From assembly GCA_030632465.1 (NCBI GenBank), contig DAOVUR010000113.1:1-6380 (forward strand): a stretch of DNA of 6,380 nucleotides. The letters are read 5' to 3'. The notes below the pieces were generated by a model. That model saw only the letters and a list, made by a program, of their open reading frames with translations, was not told the origin of the DNA and did not search any database. This document shows positions 1 through 6,358 of this stretch, piece after piece. The position numbers and the translations under genes were made by a program. Source of the stretch: a bacterium. GTDB lineage: Bacteria; Verrucomicrobiota; Kiritimatiellia; UBA8416; CAMZLY01. Position 1 is the stretch's first letter; each line of letters begins with the position of its first letter.

Positions 1-121
1 AAAACTATTGAAATCTACCTAACACACAAGACCTGTCGAACGAATTATATTTTCATTTATACTTTAAAAACATAACTCCTACCTACTTAGAACCCTACAA
101 AACTTACATCTTAGCCGCTCA

Positions 122-166
122 TAACAGAGCCAGAGCCTCATGTTACGAAAACAAAATACTTTTTTT
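122..166. terminator. Imperfect hairpin near a T7 run beyond the regulator gene
   Basis: TAACA-GAG (122-129) pairs with CTC-TGTTA (137-145, one bulged A at 140) around a 7-base loop. Seven T residues follow at 160-166, 14 bases after the stem on the plus strand. Read from the regulator gene (minus strand) the run is an A tract in front of the hairpin. A weak terminator for a gene entering from the left on the plus strand is possible. The gap between stem and T run makes this uncertain. Confidence 0.25.
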
Positions 167-176
167 GGGATAATAT

Positions 177-668
177 CTATTTGAAAAGAGCCTTCACCAA
201 CGGATTCTTGACAAGTCCGCGAACACGATCATGAAAATCACCTAAATGCTTAAGACGATCACGAATAAATTTCTCTCTACCATTACCATCCGCCAAGTCA
301 TCAAGAGACTTCTCTGCACTTCCTAATGAAGATGCGTAAGATTCCATCTTCTCGCTAAGCGTATCCATCACTGCATTCTTTAAAATTCTACCAAACCAAT
401 CATTTGCAATATAATAATCCTTGCGATCCCCCTTAACCCAAACCTTTTTCACTGCACCCCATTTTTCAAGCTGTCTCACCCCCATGCTGGCACTCCCCTT
501 ACTAATGCCAAGCGTATCCTGCATATCAGCCAAACTAATAGGATCTTGGCTAAAATAAAGATAAGCGAATATCTGACCAAGCACCCGCCCCATACCAAGC
601 GACTTGGTAGCATTACCTGCATCTTCAATAAATTGATACACTACGGAATCTAATGATTGATTATTCAT
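177..668 (-). CDS. GbsR/MarR-family winged-helix transcriptional regulator
   Basis: Predicted cytoplasmic DNA-binding repressor of 163 residues, a usual length for the GbsR branch of the MarR superfamily. Residues 26-41 (GMGRVLGQIFAYLYFS) form the characteristic first helix of this family. The helix-turn-helix spans about 45-70, with recognition-helix motif SKGSASMGVRQLEKWG. The beta wing follows at about 73-88 and includes VKGDRKDYY. The C-terminal half (about 92-163) is helical and charged, and is probably the dimerisation part. I chose the ATG at 668. The frame continues to a TTG at 683, which would add five residues (MGFSI) but has no ribosome-binding site. The ATG has no clear one either. 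A short palindrome (680-692) lies just upstream and could be an autoregulatory operator. GbsR itself represses choline/glycine-betaine genes, but relatives occur in many contexts and no betaine gene is seen here. Its target may be the two membrane-protein genes upstream; this is inferred from proximity only. The family call is confident, the ligand unknown. Confidence 0.9.
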   Translation of the reverse strand: MNNQSLDSVVYQFIEDAGNATKSLGMGRVLGQIFAYLYFSQDPISLADMQDTLGISKGSASMGVRQLEKWGAVKKVWVKGDRKDYYIANDWFGRILKNAVMDTLSEKMESYASSLGSAEKSLDDLADGNGREKFIRDRLKHLGDFHDRVRGLVKNPLVKALFK

Positions 669-679
669 GATAGAAAAAC

Positions 680-692
680 CCAATCTTATTGG
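680..692. promoter_or_regulatory. Palindrome CCAAT-CTT-ATTGG just upstream of the regulator start
   Basis: Perfect 5-base arms lie 11 bases upstream of the regulator ATG (666-668) and overlap the alternative TTG start (683-681). Allowing one extra C, the arms extend to AACCAAT/ATTGGTT. A palindrome at this place is typical of autorepression in the MarR superfamily. Binding by this protein is inferred, not shown. Confidence 0.35.
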
Positions 693-866
693 TTAATAAT
701 TTGTGATTTGCATTCAACTACTTAGGGGACGTAACAAACCAAAATTAGAGGTAACTCACCCGGATACTCAAATGGAGTAGCAGATAAGTCAATGTTTATA
801 GGGGTAACAGGAAAGTGGTCATTACATATCGACACACTCCGTGCCCGTCAATTATGCACATACTTC

Positions 867-884
867 GTTCAGTACAAACTGAAC
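867..884. repeat. Hairpin GTTCAGT-ACAA-ACTGAAC
   Basis: A perfect inverted repeat with 7-base arms (867-873 and 878-884) and a 4-base loop lies 126 bases after the stop codon of the 924-residue gene. No T run follows on the minus strand (the next bases read GAAGTATG), so it is not a standard intrinsic terminator. It could stabilise the transcript end, mark a Rho-dependent stop, or be a regulator site. Confidence 0.5.
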
Positions 885-1009
885 ATAACAAAACATACCA
901 ATCTACACAACCGAAAAATACTATTTTTGAAATATTTTAAGAAGCTTATTCATGCAACTTCCGCCAAGCACTTTGATCAGATACGTAATCTCTGGCGACA
1001 AAACAACAT

Positions 1010-3784
1010 CTATTCAACAACAGTTATCACGTCACTAATAATGATAGCCCTATTCCGTGCCTCAAGATCGGTCTTAAGGCGACTTCGATTCCCATATGCA
1101 GTATTATAAACGCCCATCCTCAAACTAAACTTACCTAAAGGCGCATCTTCAGGAACCTTGACAACACGGCTAGTATAACAGACTTCTTGCCCGTTAGTAC
1201 CAGTCCCTAGCAACTCCGGCATAAATCCACGTAGCGCATAATCAGCCTGAAACATAAAATCATCATTAAGGAAATGAACAAACACCATAAGATTTTTATC
1301 TATAATAGTACTAGCTGACTTATGCCAACAAAAGGTTGCATTAAAACAGTCACCGCGTTTTACCACTGCGGGTTTAACACTAATGCTATTTAATTCAATA
1401 TCACCAGCAAAGACTGCTTCCGCAGAGATGGCATCCTTTTCAATCTCACTAGAAAGCAGAGTAAACCCAGTCCATACAGGGTTACCAGAATATTCAATAC
1501 TATTAGACCTCACACTAAATTCATCAAACAACACCCACCCGTCGATAACCTCTTCATGCGCCGTAAAGCCAGTCTTACGCAGTACATCACGAGTTACGGT
1601 AGCATCATGATCCCTCACCAAGATAGCAGAATCAGCATACGCTACATCACACTCAGCACTCCACCTATAATCATTAAATGCACGTTGACTTAACTCAACC
1701 CAAATATCACCATTCAACAGATCAAATACCTGGTTAGACTCCCAACGATCCGCAAAGAGCCGCTTAATACCACGCTCTTTCAACCTTGCTACTAAAGATG
1801 GCATACTTTTACTAGGATCAAAGCTCCCCTCAGCCGGCGCAAACAACTGCACCTCCTTAAGTTGCCAAAGTAATGCTGATGACTCCGCAGAGTATGACGT
1901 AACACGAACAGCATCTACCGTTAAGTCCTTAAGCGTATACTCCTGACGATGGCGACGTCCATTCCAATAAGGCCGCATCCCCGACCAGTAATAACCTGTC
2001 ACACGCCGCTTGCCATGAATAGTCTTCCATTCATCCGCACCAGCAAGTAGCACTTCGACCTTTAACCTACCAGGAAAATACTTAGCACCATCACCCAACA
2101 GCCGTAATTTTCGTAACAAGGTCGGATTATCAAGCGTAATCATAACCCACGCCTTTCCATCCTCACCATGAACACCAGTCCATACAGTATTAATATTCCG
2201 GTCAAGCAATATATCAGAACAGTCACCCCCTGAATGATCAGCTATCTTACACCTGCCCTTAAGAGCAACCTCAGCTATTTCTCCAACAGGCGGCTTACAC
2301 TCATAAGTAACACTATACCGACCATCACCACCACTCACTGCCGACCCACCAATATTTTTTAGAAAATCATAAACATGACCATACGAATTAAGGAAGCCAA
2401 CTTTATCCGACAACTCAGCCTTACGAGCATACGGCCCATAGCGATCTCCATGCAATGTGCTGACCACAATATTCTCTTGCATATTGAAATTCAGAGAATG
2501 ATCTTTAAAATGACTATATACTGCGTCAACATTATGACTAATCAAGTAAGCTTCAAATTTTGCTACCCGCTCAGCTCGGATAGGCGCATCTGATGACTGC
2601 CTATGCAAGTCAGGAAAAACCGTCCCATACGATGCAAGCAGTAACAATACTGGAACAGCCGCCACATACACATTCACCTTCTTACTAATAGAAAAAACAA
2701 GACTTCCAATCATCACCGCCAAGACAGGAACAACAGGAATAAGATACCTAGCTGTATTCATTGACGCAAATGAAGATCTTACAAAAAACCACACAGAAAA
2801 CATAACAAACAAACCGGCAGTAAGCGCACTAGCACCACGCAGCGATAAACGATCATGCCTAATACCTTTCACCCCGAACAACAACCCAAGAGAAGCTAAA
2901 ACCAAATATCCAGCCCTAAGAACCTTTTGCAACCAAACATCCCAGTCCTCCAGCCCTATAAGTCGATCATAACGCATAGACAAATAGCTGAATCCCTCAG
3001 TAACAGAAACACCACCTGCTGCCGAGAACATGTCAAAGGACTCCCAATGGTTCCCAAAATTCCAGACCCAGAACGGCAAACTTCCCAGCATAAATCCTGC
3101 TAAACCAAATAGCGGAAAAGCCGACAACATCTTCTTTCGTAATCCAAATGCCAGAATAGCTGCTGATGCCAACAGTGCAGATATAATCAACGGATTAGTC
3201 CACCACCCCACTCCAGCAGCTACACCAATTAGAAAATATCGATGCCATTTAACACGAATTCCATTCTGTAATTCAAACGCCGTCTTTGCGCTAAGCCTCA
3301 TGCATAGAAGTCCAAGAAACAGCATCACCATATAGCCACCACGCGGTGCAAACTGAAACATAAAATAGAAGTATGGCCCTACCGCACACAAAGCCAGTGC
3401 CGCCAACGCGCCACTCTTACCGCCAACATCACGTGCCCACAAATAGATTACCGGCAACGTCGCAATAGCGGCTAATGCCGTACCCAAACAGATCATAAAT
3501 CCAGAGATACCAAACAACCGACACATAAGCGCACTTATCAACGGCTCCAGACTACCCATATAAGCCTGTCCATAAAAGAATGTTGGCCACTGCCCACCCT
3601 CAACCACATGCCGCGCCATAATAGCAACAATCCCACAATCAGGATTACTGATATAACGTCCAGCCCATGCACCATAAACCCTACCAGCAATACCAACAAG
3701 AAAAGCCAAACCGACCAATATCCAGTATACCCTGCTCCATTTTCGTTTGAAAATATAACTATCTTTTTGTTCCACTAGAACCAC
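1010..3784 (-). CDS. GT-C-like integral membrane glycosyltransferase with exported discoidin-like and beta-sandwich domains
   Basis: Protein of 924 residues. Residues 1-390 form a membrane domain with about ten hydrophobic helices (for example 20-38, 81-117, 183-213, 224-243, 318-337, 344-390). The first external loop (41-80) holds NPDCGIVAIMARH and FFYGQAYMGSLE; D49 and E80 are candidate catalytic or metal-binding acids as in GT39/ArnT-like GT-C enzymes, which use polyprenyl-phosphate sugar donors. The exported part has four segments: an alpha/beta segment (about 405-500), a discoidin (F5/8 type C)-like domain (about 515-650, with LLDRNINTVWTG, the W546-containing strand and a closing EVQLFAP), a second alpha/beta segment (about 660-758) resembling the first, and a C-terminal beta sandwich (about 795-924, with MVFVHFLND and APLGKFSLRMGVY). 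The start is GTG at 3784, directly after an in-frame TAA. GGAG lies only 3 bases upstream of it. GTG at 3775 is the alternative (GGAG 12 bases upstream), and the first in-frame ATG is codon 56, inside the conserved loop. Acceptor and donor sugars are unknown. The membrane-enzyme class is likely, but the exact activity is inferred. Confidence 0.82.
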   Translation of the reverse strand: MVLVEQKDSYIFKRKWSRVYWILVGLAFLVGIAGRVYGAWAGRYISNPDCGIVAIMARHVVEGGQWPTFFYGQAYMGSLEPLISALMCRLFGISGFMICLGTALAAIATLPVIYLWARDVGGKSGALAALALCAVGPYFYFMFQFAPRGGYMVMLFLGLLCMRLSAKTAFELQNGIRVKWHRYFLIGVAAGVGWWTNPLIISALLASAAILAFGLRKKMLSAFPLFGLAGFMLGSLPFWVWNFGNHWESFDMFSAAGGVSVTEGFSYLSMRYDRLIGLEDWDVWLQKVLRAGYLVLASLGLLFGVKGIRHDRLSLRGASALTAGLFVMFSVWFFVRSSFASMNTARYLIPVVPVLAVMIGSLVFSISKKVNVYVAAVPVLLLLASYGTVFPDLHRQSSDAPIRAERVAKFEAYLISHNVDAVYSHFKDHSLNFNMQENIVVSTLHGDRYGPYARKAELSDKVGFLNSYGHVYDFLKNIGGSAVSGGDGRYSVTYECKPPVGEIAEVALKGRCKIADHSGGDCSDILLDRNINTVWTGVHGEDGKAWVMITLDNPTLLRKLRLLGDGAKYFPGRLKVEVLLAGADEWKTIHGKRRVTGYYWSGMRPYWNGRRHRQEYTLKDLTVDAVRVTSYSAESSALLWQLKEVQLFAPAEGSFDPSKSMPSLVARLKERGIKRLFADRWESNQVFDLLNGDIWVELSQRAFNDYRWSAECDVAYADSAILVRDHDATVTRDVLRKTGFTAHEEVIDGWVLFDEFSVRSNSIEYSGNPVWTGFTLLSSEIEKDAISAEAVFAGDIELNSISVKPAVVKRGDCFNATFCWHKSASTIIDKNLMVFVHFLNDDFMFQADYALRGFMPELLGTGTNGQEVCYTSRVVKVPEDAPLGKFSLRMGVYNTAYGNRSRLKTDLEARNRAIIISDVITVVE

Positions 3785-3829
3785 TTACTCCACATTCTTT
3801 TTTACACATCTAACAGCTGACAACTAATA

Positions 3830-3847
3830 TTGATAATACTATATCAA
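3830..3847. promoter_or_regulatory. Operator-like inverted repeat TTGATA-N6-TATCAA upstream of the 924-residue gene
   Basis: Two perfect 6-base arms (3830-3835 and 3842-3847) are separated by six bases and centred about 55 bases upstream of the GTG start of the 924-residue gene. Size and spacing fit a dimeric winged-helix regulator site. The AT-rich composition makes chance occurrence plausible, and the core differs from the palindrome in front of the regulator gene. Confidence 0.25.
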
Positions 3848-3905
3848 AACAATAAGCTTAATAGCCTCTTGCAAAACTATTCATTTATACTGCTTTTGTG
3901 TAGCG

Positions 3906-3954
3906 TTGGCTGTCCCCAGCCAATCCTTCCCGCAGGGAATCTCGCCTTTAGGCG
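3906..3954. repeat. Three consecutive perfect small hairpins
   Basis: Three inverted repeats follow each other with 3-base spacers. The first pairs TTGGCTG (3906-3912) with CAGCCAA (3917-3923) around a TCCC loop. The second pairs TTCCC (3927-3931) with GGGAA (3935-3939) around GCA. The third pairs CGCCT (3943-3947) with AGGCG (3950-3954) around TT. Such packing of perfect stems is not expected by chance in non-coding DNA and suggests a structured extragenic repeat. None is followed by a T run on either strand, so they are not classical intrinsic terminators. Confidence 0.7.
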
Positions 3955-3972
3955 CGGTCACAACCACACCTA

Positions 3973-4043
3973 GGGCTACGCCCGTCGCTTTTGCCTGAGA
4001 CCAGTCTTCGCGCTTCGCTTGCTACGCCGAGGCACGCAGGCAA
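3973..4043. repeat. Further hairpins: GGGC/GCCC stem and a branched stem closed by TTGCCTG/CAGGCAA
   Basis: GGGC (3973-3976) pairs with GCCC (3980-3983) around TAC. Beyond it, TTGCCTG (3991-3997) is the exact complement of CAGGCAA (4037-4043). The interior contains AGAC/GTCT (3998-4001 and 4004-4007) and GCG/CGC pairs. The octamer GCTACGCC occurs twice in direct orientation (3975-3982 and 4021-4028). Together with the three hairpins to the left, the block could fold into a clover-like structure on DNA or RNA. Confidence 0.6.
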
Positions 4044-4141
4044 CACTGCCTTTAATCATTCTTACATCTCTATCTCAGAATTGGTTTTTCAAGAACCTCT
4101 TCAGATAATAATTAGCGTTAATCCTTTTCGGCACCCTACAT

Positions 4142-6319
4142 CTAATATATATTTCTATACGTAATTTTAAATTCTCGTACACCCTTAGGCCGTACACCAA
4201 TTAGCGTAATATCTCGATCCACTTCATATGGAAATATCTCCACGCCATCCGACACTTTCAAATGCTCCATCCAGTTATACTTAAGCACAACCACACCATC
4301 AACACCAACACTACTAAGCTTCACATCAATATGATTAAACTTTGCTCTGATTGTCCCAGCTCCATGAATAAACATTGTTGATTCACGCTTAAGTGAATAA
4401 CAAGTAAAAGTCCGGCCATAAGACTGATATGAACTCTCCTCCTGAAAGTAATCAGAATGGCTAGCAAAATAATCACGCCACTTATCATGATAAGTCACAA
4501 TATGTGTCACATTATACGCATCGAAAAATAGCTGCATCAACTTCCACGACTTCCTGAATCTATGTGGTGGATATTCATACTCAATAGTTCCAACAGGAAA
4601 ACCATAATAATCGTCCGCCATCATTTCACGCCCAGCCAAAACCGGCAGATACGCCACATTCCCACTACCATAAGCATGCACACATTTGCCAGCAAACAAG
4701 ATACGCCCCTCCACCGGAGTATTATTCTTTACCCAGTCAACCAGCTGCATAACCTCATTATCCAATACTACATATTTCGCATTACCCTTATTGGCGTATA
4801 TTCGAGAAACATTATATGCACCCAGCGCCAACAGCGAAACCAACAGCGCTCGCACTAGAGCAAAACGCATATCCTTAACTCGCAACACTCTTCCAATCAG
4901 CATAGCTGCTGGGATAATAGCAACAAAGAACATCGGTATAGAAAGACGAGAAAGTTGCGAATTATGTTTCCACACCTCACCCCAGCCAGCAACCAAAGCT
5001 AAAACAATTATCACCGGCACAAACCAACCTCGTATAGTCCGTCGCGCAACTGTCAGAACACCAGCCAACCCCAAAAATATAAGAACTGGATGTCCCTCTT
5101 TAATACGAGAAATTAATATAAGCCAGCCATGATGTAAGGATTCAGTATTAAAACAAAAAGCATCTGTGCTAGCGCTATCTTTAGGCTCCAAAACATACTT
5201 CATCACACTTTCACACTCAAACACCTGCACCCATATCCAATGACTATACAATAACAGTACCGCGCCACCACAAATCAGGAGAAACTTCCACTTACGCCAT
5301 GTCCAATATTTAAAATTAAGTACAAATGCCACCGCTACAGCCGCACCCATAATTGCACCTGGCGGCCATAGCAGCAGAAAAAATGCAGATAAAACAAGCG
5401 CCACCCCTGTCCACAGATCACATTTATCAAGCCTAACAACCCTAAATGTAAATGCCGACAGCGGCAAAATCATTGAGCCTGCCAATGCTGAACCTACTGT
5501 CCCATAATGCATCATCCACAAAAAATATTGCTGACTAACACCTAATGCCAAAAGACCAGCAGCAGATGCCGAAACTCTATCTCCACCAACAGCCCGAAGA
5601 GACACAAACGCAACCCACGGCACAAAAACAATAAAAACCAGCCCCACCACAAACGTATAAACTTCATGCACCTGCATAAATCGCAATAACGGATATGCCA
5701 ACAATCCAGGCGCAGCAGTACCAGAAGTAACACTCACAAAATGCTCTGTACCACCATTCCAATAAGGACTAAAATTTATCAGCTGCGGAAACGTACGAGT
5801 AAACTCAAAAAGACGAAACATAAATGACGGATGATCTGTCCGATAGAGAGCACTTCCAGCAGTAACATTAATAAGTTCGTAAAAACTGAAGAACTGAAGA
5901 ATAATAAACAATGCTATCAATATTAATTGTGGCCTCTTCCGCCATAATACAAAAAATGGTGTCAGTAAGATTGTCATACCGATCACTCTGACAAACCCAG
6001 ACTTCTGTACAGACACACTCTCACTAGGATACCACCGCAAAAAGTAAAACCAGTTATGTAGCGGAAAACTTGAAGCTAACGCCAACAACATAAAGCCTAA
6101 TATAATCAGAAATGGCATAAAGCTACTTACTTCACTCTTTTCCTGCGCACCATTTTTTCGCCACACAATATAAAGAAGAACGGAAGGAATTAATAAGCAG
6201 ATCAGCCATGATACAGACTTAACATCAAACCAAACAGGTTGCGTCTGAACAAGAACAAATAGGCACAGCCCAATTAACAAGCTGGGAAGTAGTTTAAATA
6301 TAACTCTTAACTTTTTCAT
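4142..6319 (-). CDS. Polytopic membrane protein, GT-C / YfhO-like or PTPS-related membrane family
   Basis: Protein of 725 residues with about a dozen hydrophobic helices: 10-25, 36-52, 67-83, 110-126, 132-150, 219-240, 250-268, 275-292, 303-335, 346-365, 411-424, 432-446, 460-476 and 488-503. A large external loop after the fifth helix contains YRTDHPSFMFRLFEF and INFSPYWNGG (about 159-190). An Asp-His pair (D162-H163) followed by a Pro-Tyr-Trp...Gly motif is a common arrangement in GT-C-like proteins of the YfhO and 6-pyruvoyl-tetrahydropterin-synthase-related membrane families. The exported tail (about 510-725) begins with a helix (EVMQLVDWVKNNTPVEGRIL), continues with YLPVLAGREMMADDYYG, and ends in a small beta domain (about 660-722) similar in layout to the YfhO C-terminus. 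The likely role is transfer of a lipid-linked sugar to a surface glycan or protein; donor and acceptor are unknown. I chose the ATG at 6319, followed by a basic MKKLR start and a first helix. A TTG at 6358 would add 13 residues. No Shine-Dalgarno is visible for either. Confidence 0.8.
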   Translation of the reverse strand: MKKLRVIFKLLPSLLIGLCLFVLVQTQPVWFDVKSVSWLICLLIPSVLLYIVWRKNGAQEKSEVSSFMPFLIILGFMLLALASSFPLHNWFYFLRWYPSESVSVQKSGFVRVIGMTILLTPFFVLWRKRPQLILIALFIILQFFSFYELINVTAGSALYRTDHPSFMFRLFEFTRTFPQLINFSPYWNGGTEHFVSVTSGTAAPGLLAYPLLRFMQVHEVYTFVVGLVFIVFVPWVAFVSLRAVGGDRVSASAAGLLALGVSQQYFLWMMHYGTVGSALAGSMILPLSAFTFRVVRLDKCDLWTGVALVLSAFFLLLWPPGAIMGAAVAVAFVLNFKYWTWRKWKFLLICGGAVLLLYSHWIWVQVFECESVMKYVLEPKDSASTDAFCFNTESLHHGWLILISRIKEGHPVLIFLGLAGVLTVARRTIRGWFVPVIIVLALVAGWGEVWKHNSQLSRLSIPMFFVAIIPAAMLIGRVLRVKDMRFALVRALLVSLLALGAYNVSRIYANKGNAKYVVLDNEVMQLVDWVKNNTPVEGRILFAGKCVHAYGSGNVAYLPVLAGREMMADDYYGFPVGTIEYEYPPHRFRKSWKLMQLFFDAYNVTHIVTYHDKWRDYFASHSDYFQEESSYQSYGRTFTCYSLKRESTMFIHGAGTIRAKFNHIDVKLSSVGVDGVVVLKYNWMEHLKVSDGVEIFPYEVDRDITLIGVRPKGVREFKITYRNIY

Positions 6320-6329
6320 GATTGAGCAG

Positions 6330-6358
6330 ATTAAACAGTATTTAACAATAAAGTGCAA
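6330..6358 (-). promoter_or_regulatory. Possible sigma70-type promoter for the 725-residue membrane protein
   Basis: Reading the minus strand, TTGCAC (6358-6353) and TTTAAT (6335-6330) are separated by 17 bases. The -10 matches five of six consensus positions, the -35 only three. The -10 ends 10 bases before the ATG at 6319, so a transcript from it would have almost no leader. That would agree with the missing ribosome-binding site. Chance matches of this quality are common in AT-rich DNA, and the window ends 22 bases further upstream. Confidence 0.25.

Larger units (their letters stand above)
669..1009. other. 341-bp non-coding spacer between the 924-residue gene and the regulator
   Basis: This AT-rich stretch follows the TAG of the 924-residue gene and precedes the regulator start, both read leftwards. 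It holds a 7-base-arm hairpin (867-884), an AT-only near-palindrome AAAAATACTATTTTT (914-928) and a palindrome at 680-692. Two GTAAC copies lie exactly 20 bases apart (731 and 751). Open frames on the minus strand are at most about 20 codons. A plus-strand frame from 792 to 1109 overlaps the membrane-protein gene and looks spurious. The regulator promoter must lie here or further upstream, but no convincing -35/-10 pair was found. Confidence 0.65.
3861..4098. mobile_element. Possible MITE-like or REP-like element with imperfect terminal inverted repeats
   Basis: The left end reads AGCCTCTTGCAAAACTATTC (3863-3882). Its reverse complement aligns with the right end beginning GAATTGGTTTTTCAAG (4078-4098), matching about 16 of 20-21 positions with one gap; GAAT, TTTT, CAAGA and CT are shared. 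Between the ends is a GC-rich core of small hairpins and no transposase gene. This is what a non-autonomous insertion or degenerate insertion-sequence remnant looks like. No target-site duplication could be recognised. The right arm is itself nearly self-complementary (4083-4097), which weakens the terminal-repeat reading. The boundaries are approximate. Confidence 0.4.
3785..4141. other. 357-bp non-coding spacer between the two membrane-protein genes
   Basis: Both neighbours are read leftwards, so this spacer lies after the stop of the 725-residue gene and before the start of the 924-residue gene. The flanks (3785-3860 and 4100-4141) are AT-rich, while the middle (about 3905-4043) is GC-rich and full of short inverted repeats. 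No credible gene is seen. The longest open stretch on the minus strand through the GC-rich block is about 47 codons, from after a TAG near 4022 to a TGA at 3883-3881. It has only GTG starts and no ribosome-binding site. No hairpin followed by a T run was found, so transcription from the upstream gene may read through or depend on Rho. Confidence 0.7.

Noticed and set aside
55..85. Minus-strand AGGAG-TT-ATG followed by a short frame
   Set aside because: Despite the good ribosome-binding-site-like motif, the frame stops after six codons, so it is not supported as a gene.
792..1109. Plus-strand 105-codon frame in the spacer and over the end of the 924-residue gene
   Set aside because: It runs antisense into a well-supported gene for about 100 bases, has a composition with no recognisable domain, and no ribosome-binding site precedes it.
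1383..3335. Several plus-strand frames of 70-100 codons antisense to the 924-residue gene
   Set aside because: All lie within the coding sequence, show no domain signature and are explained by its reverse complement.
3881..4019. About 47-codon open stretch on the minus strand through the GC-rich block
   Set aside because: It has no ATG and no ribosome-binding site, and it spans the hairpin block, whose composition explains the lack of stops.
4562..5132. Two overlapping plus-strand frames antisense to the 725-residue gene
   Set aside because: They lie wholly inside a strong membrane-protein gene, overlap each other in different frames and look like shadows.
5542..5733. Minus-strand 63-codon frame inside the 725-residue gene
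   Set aside because: It overlaps the real gene in another frame; its Leu/Cys/Trp-rich content is that of a shifted membrane segment.
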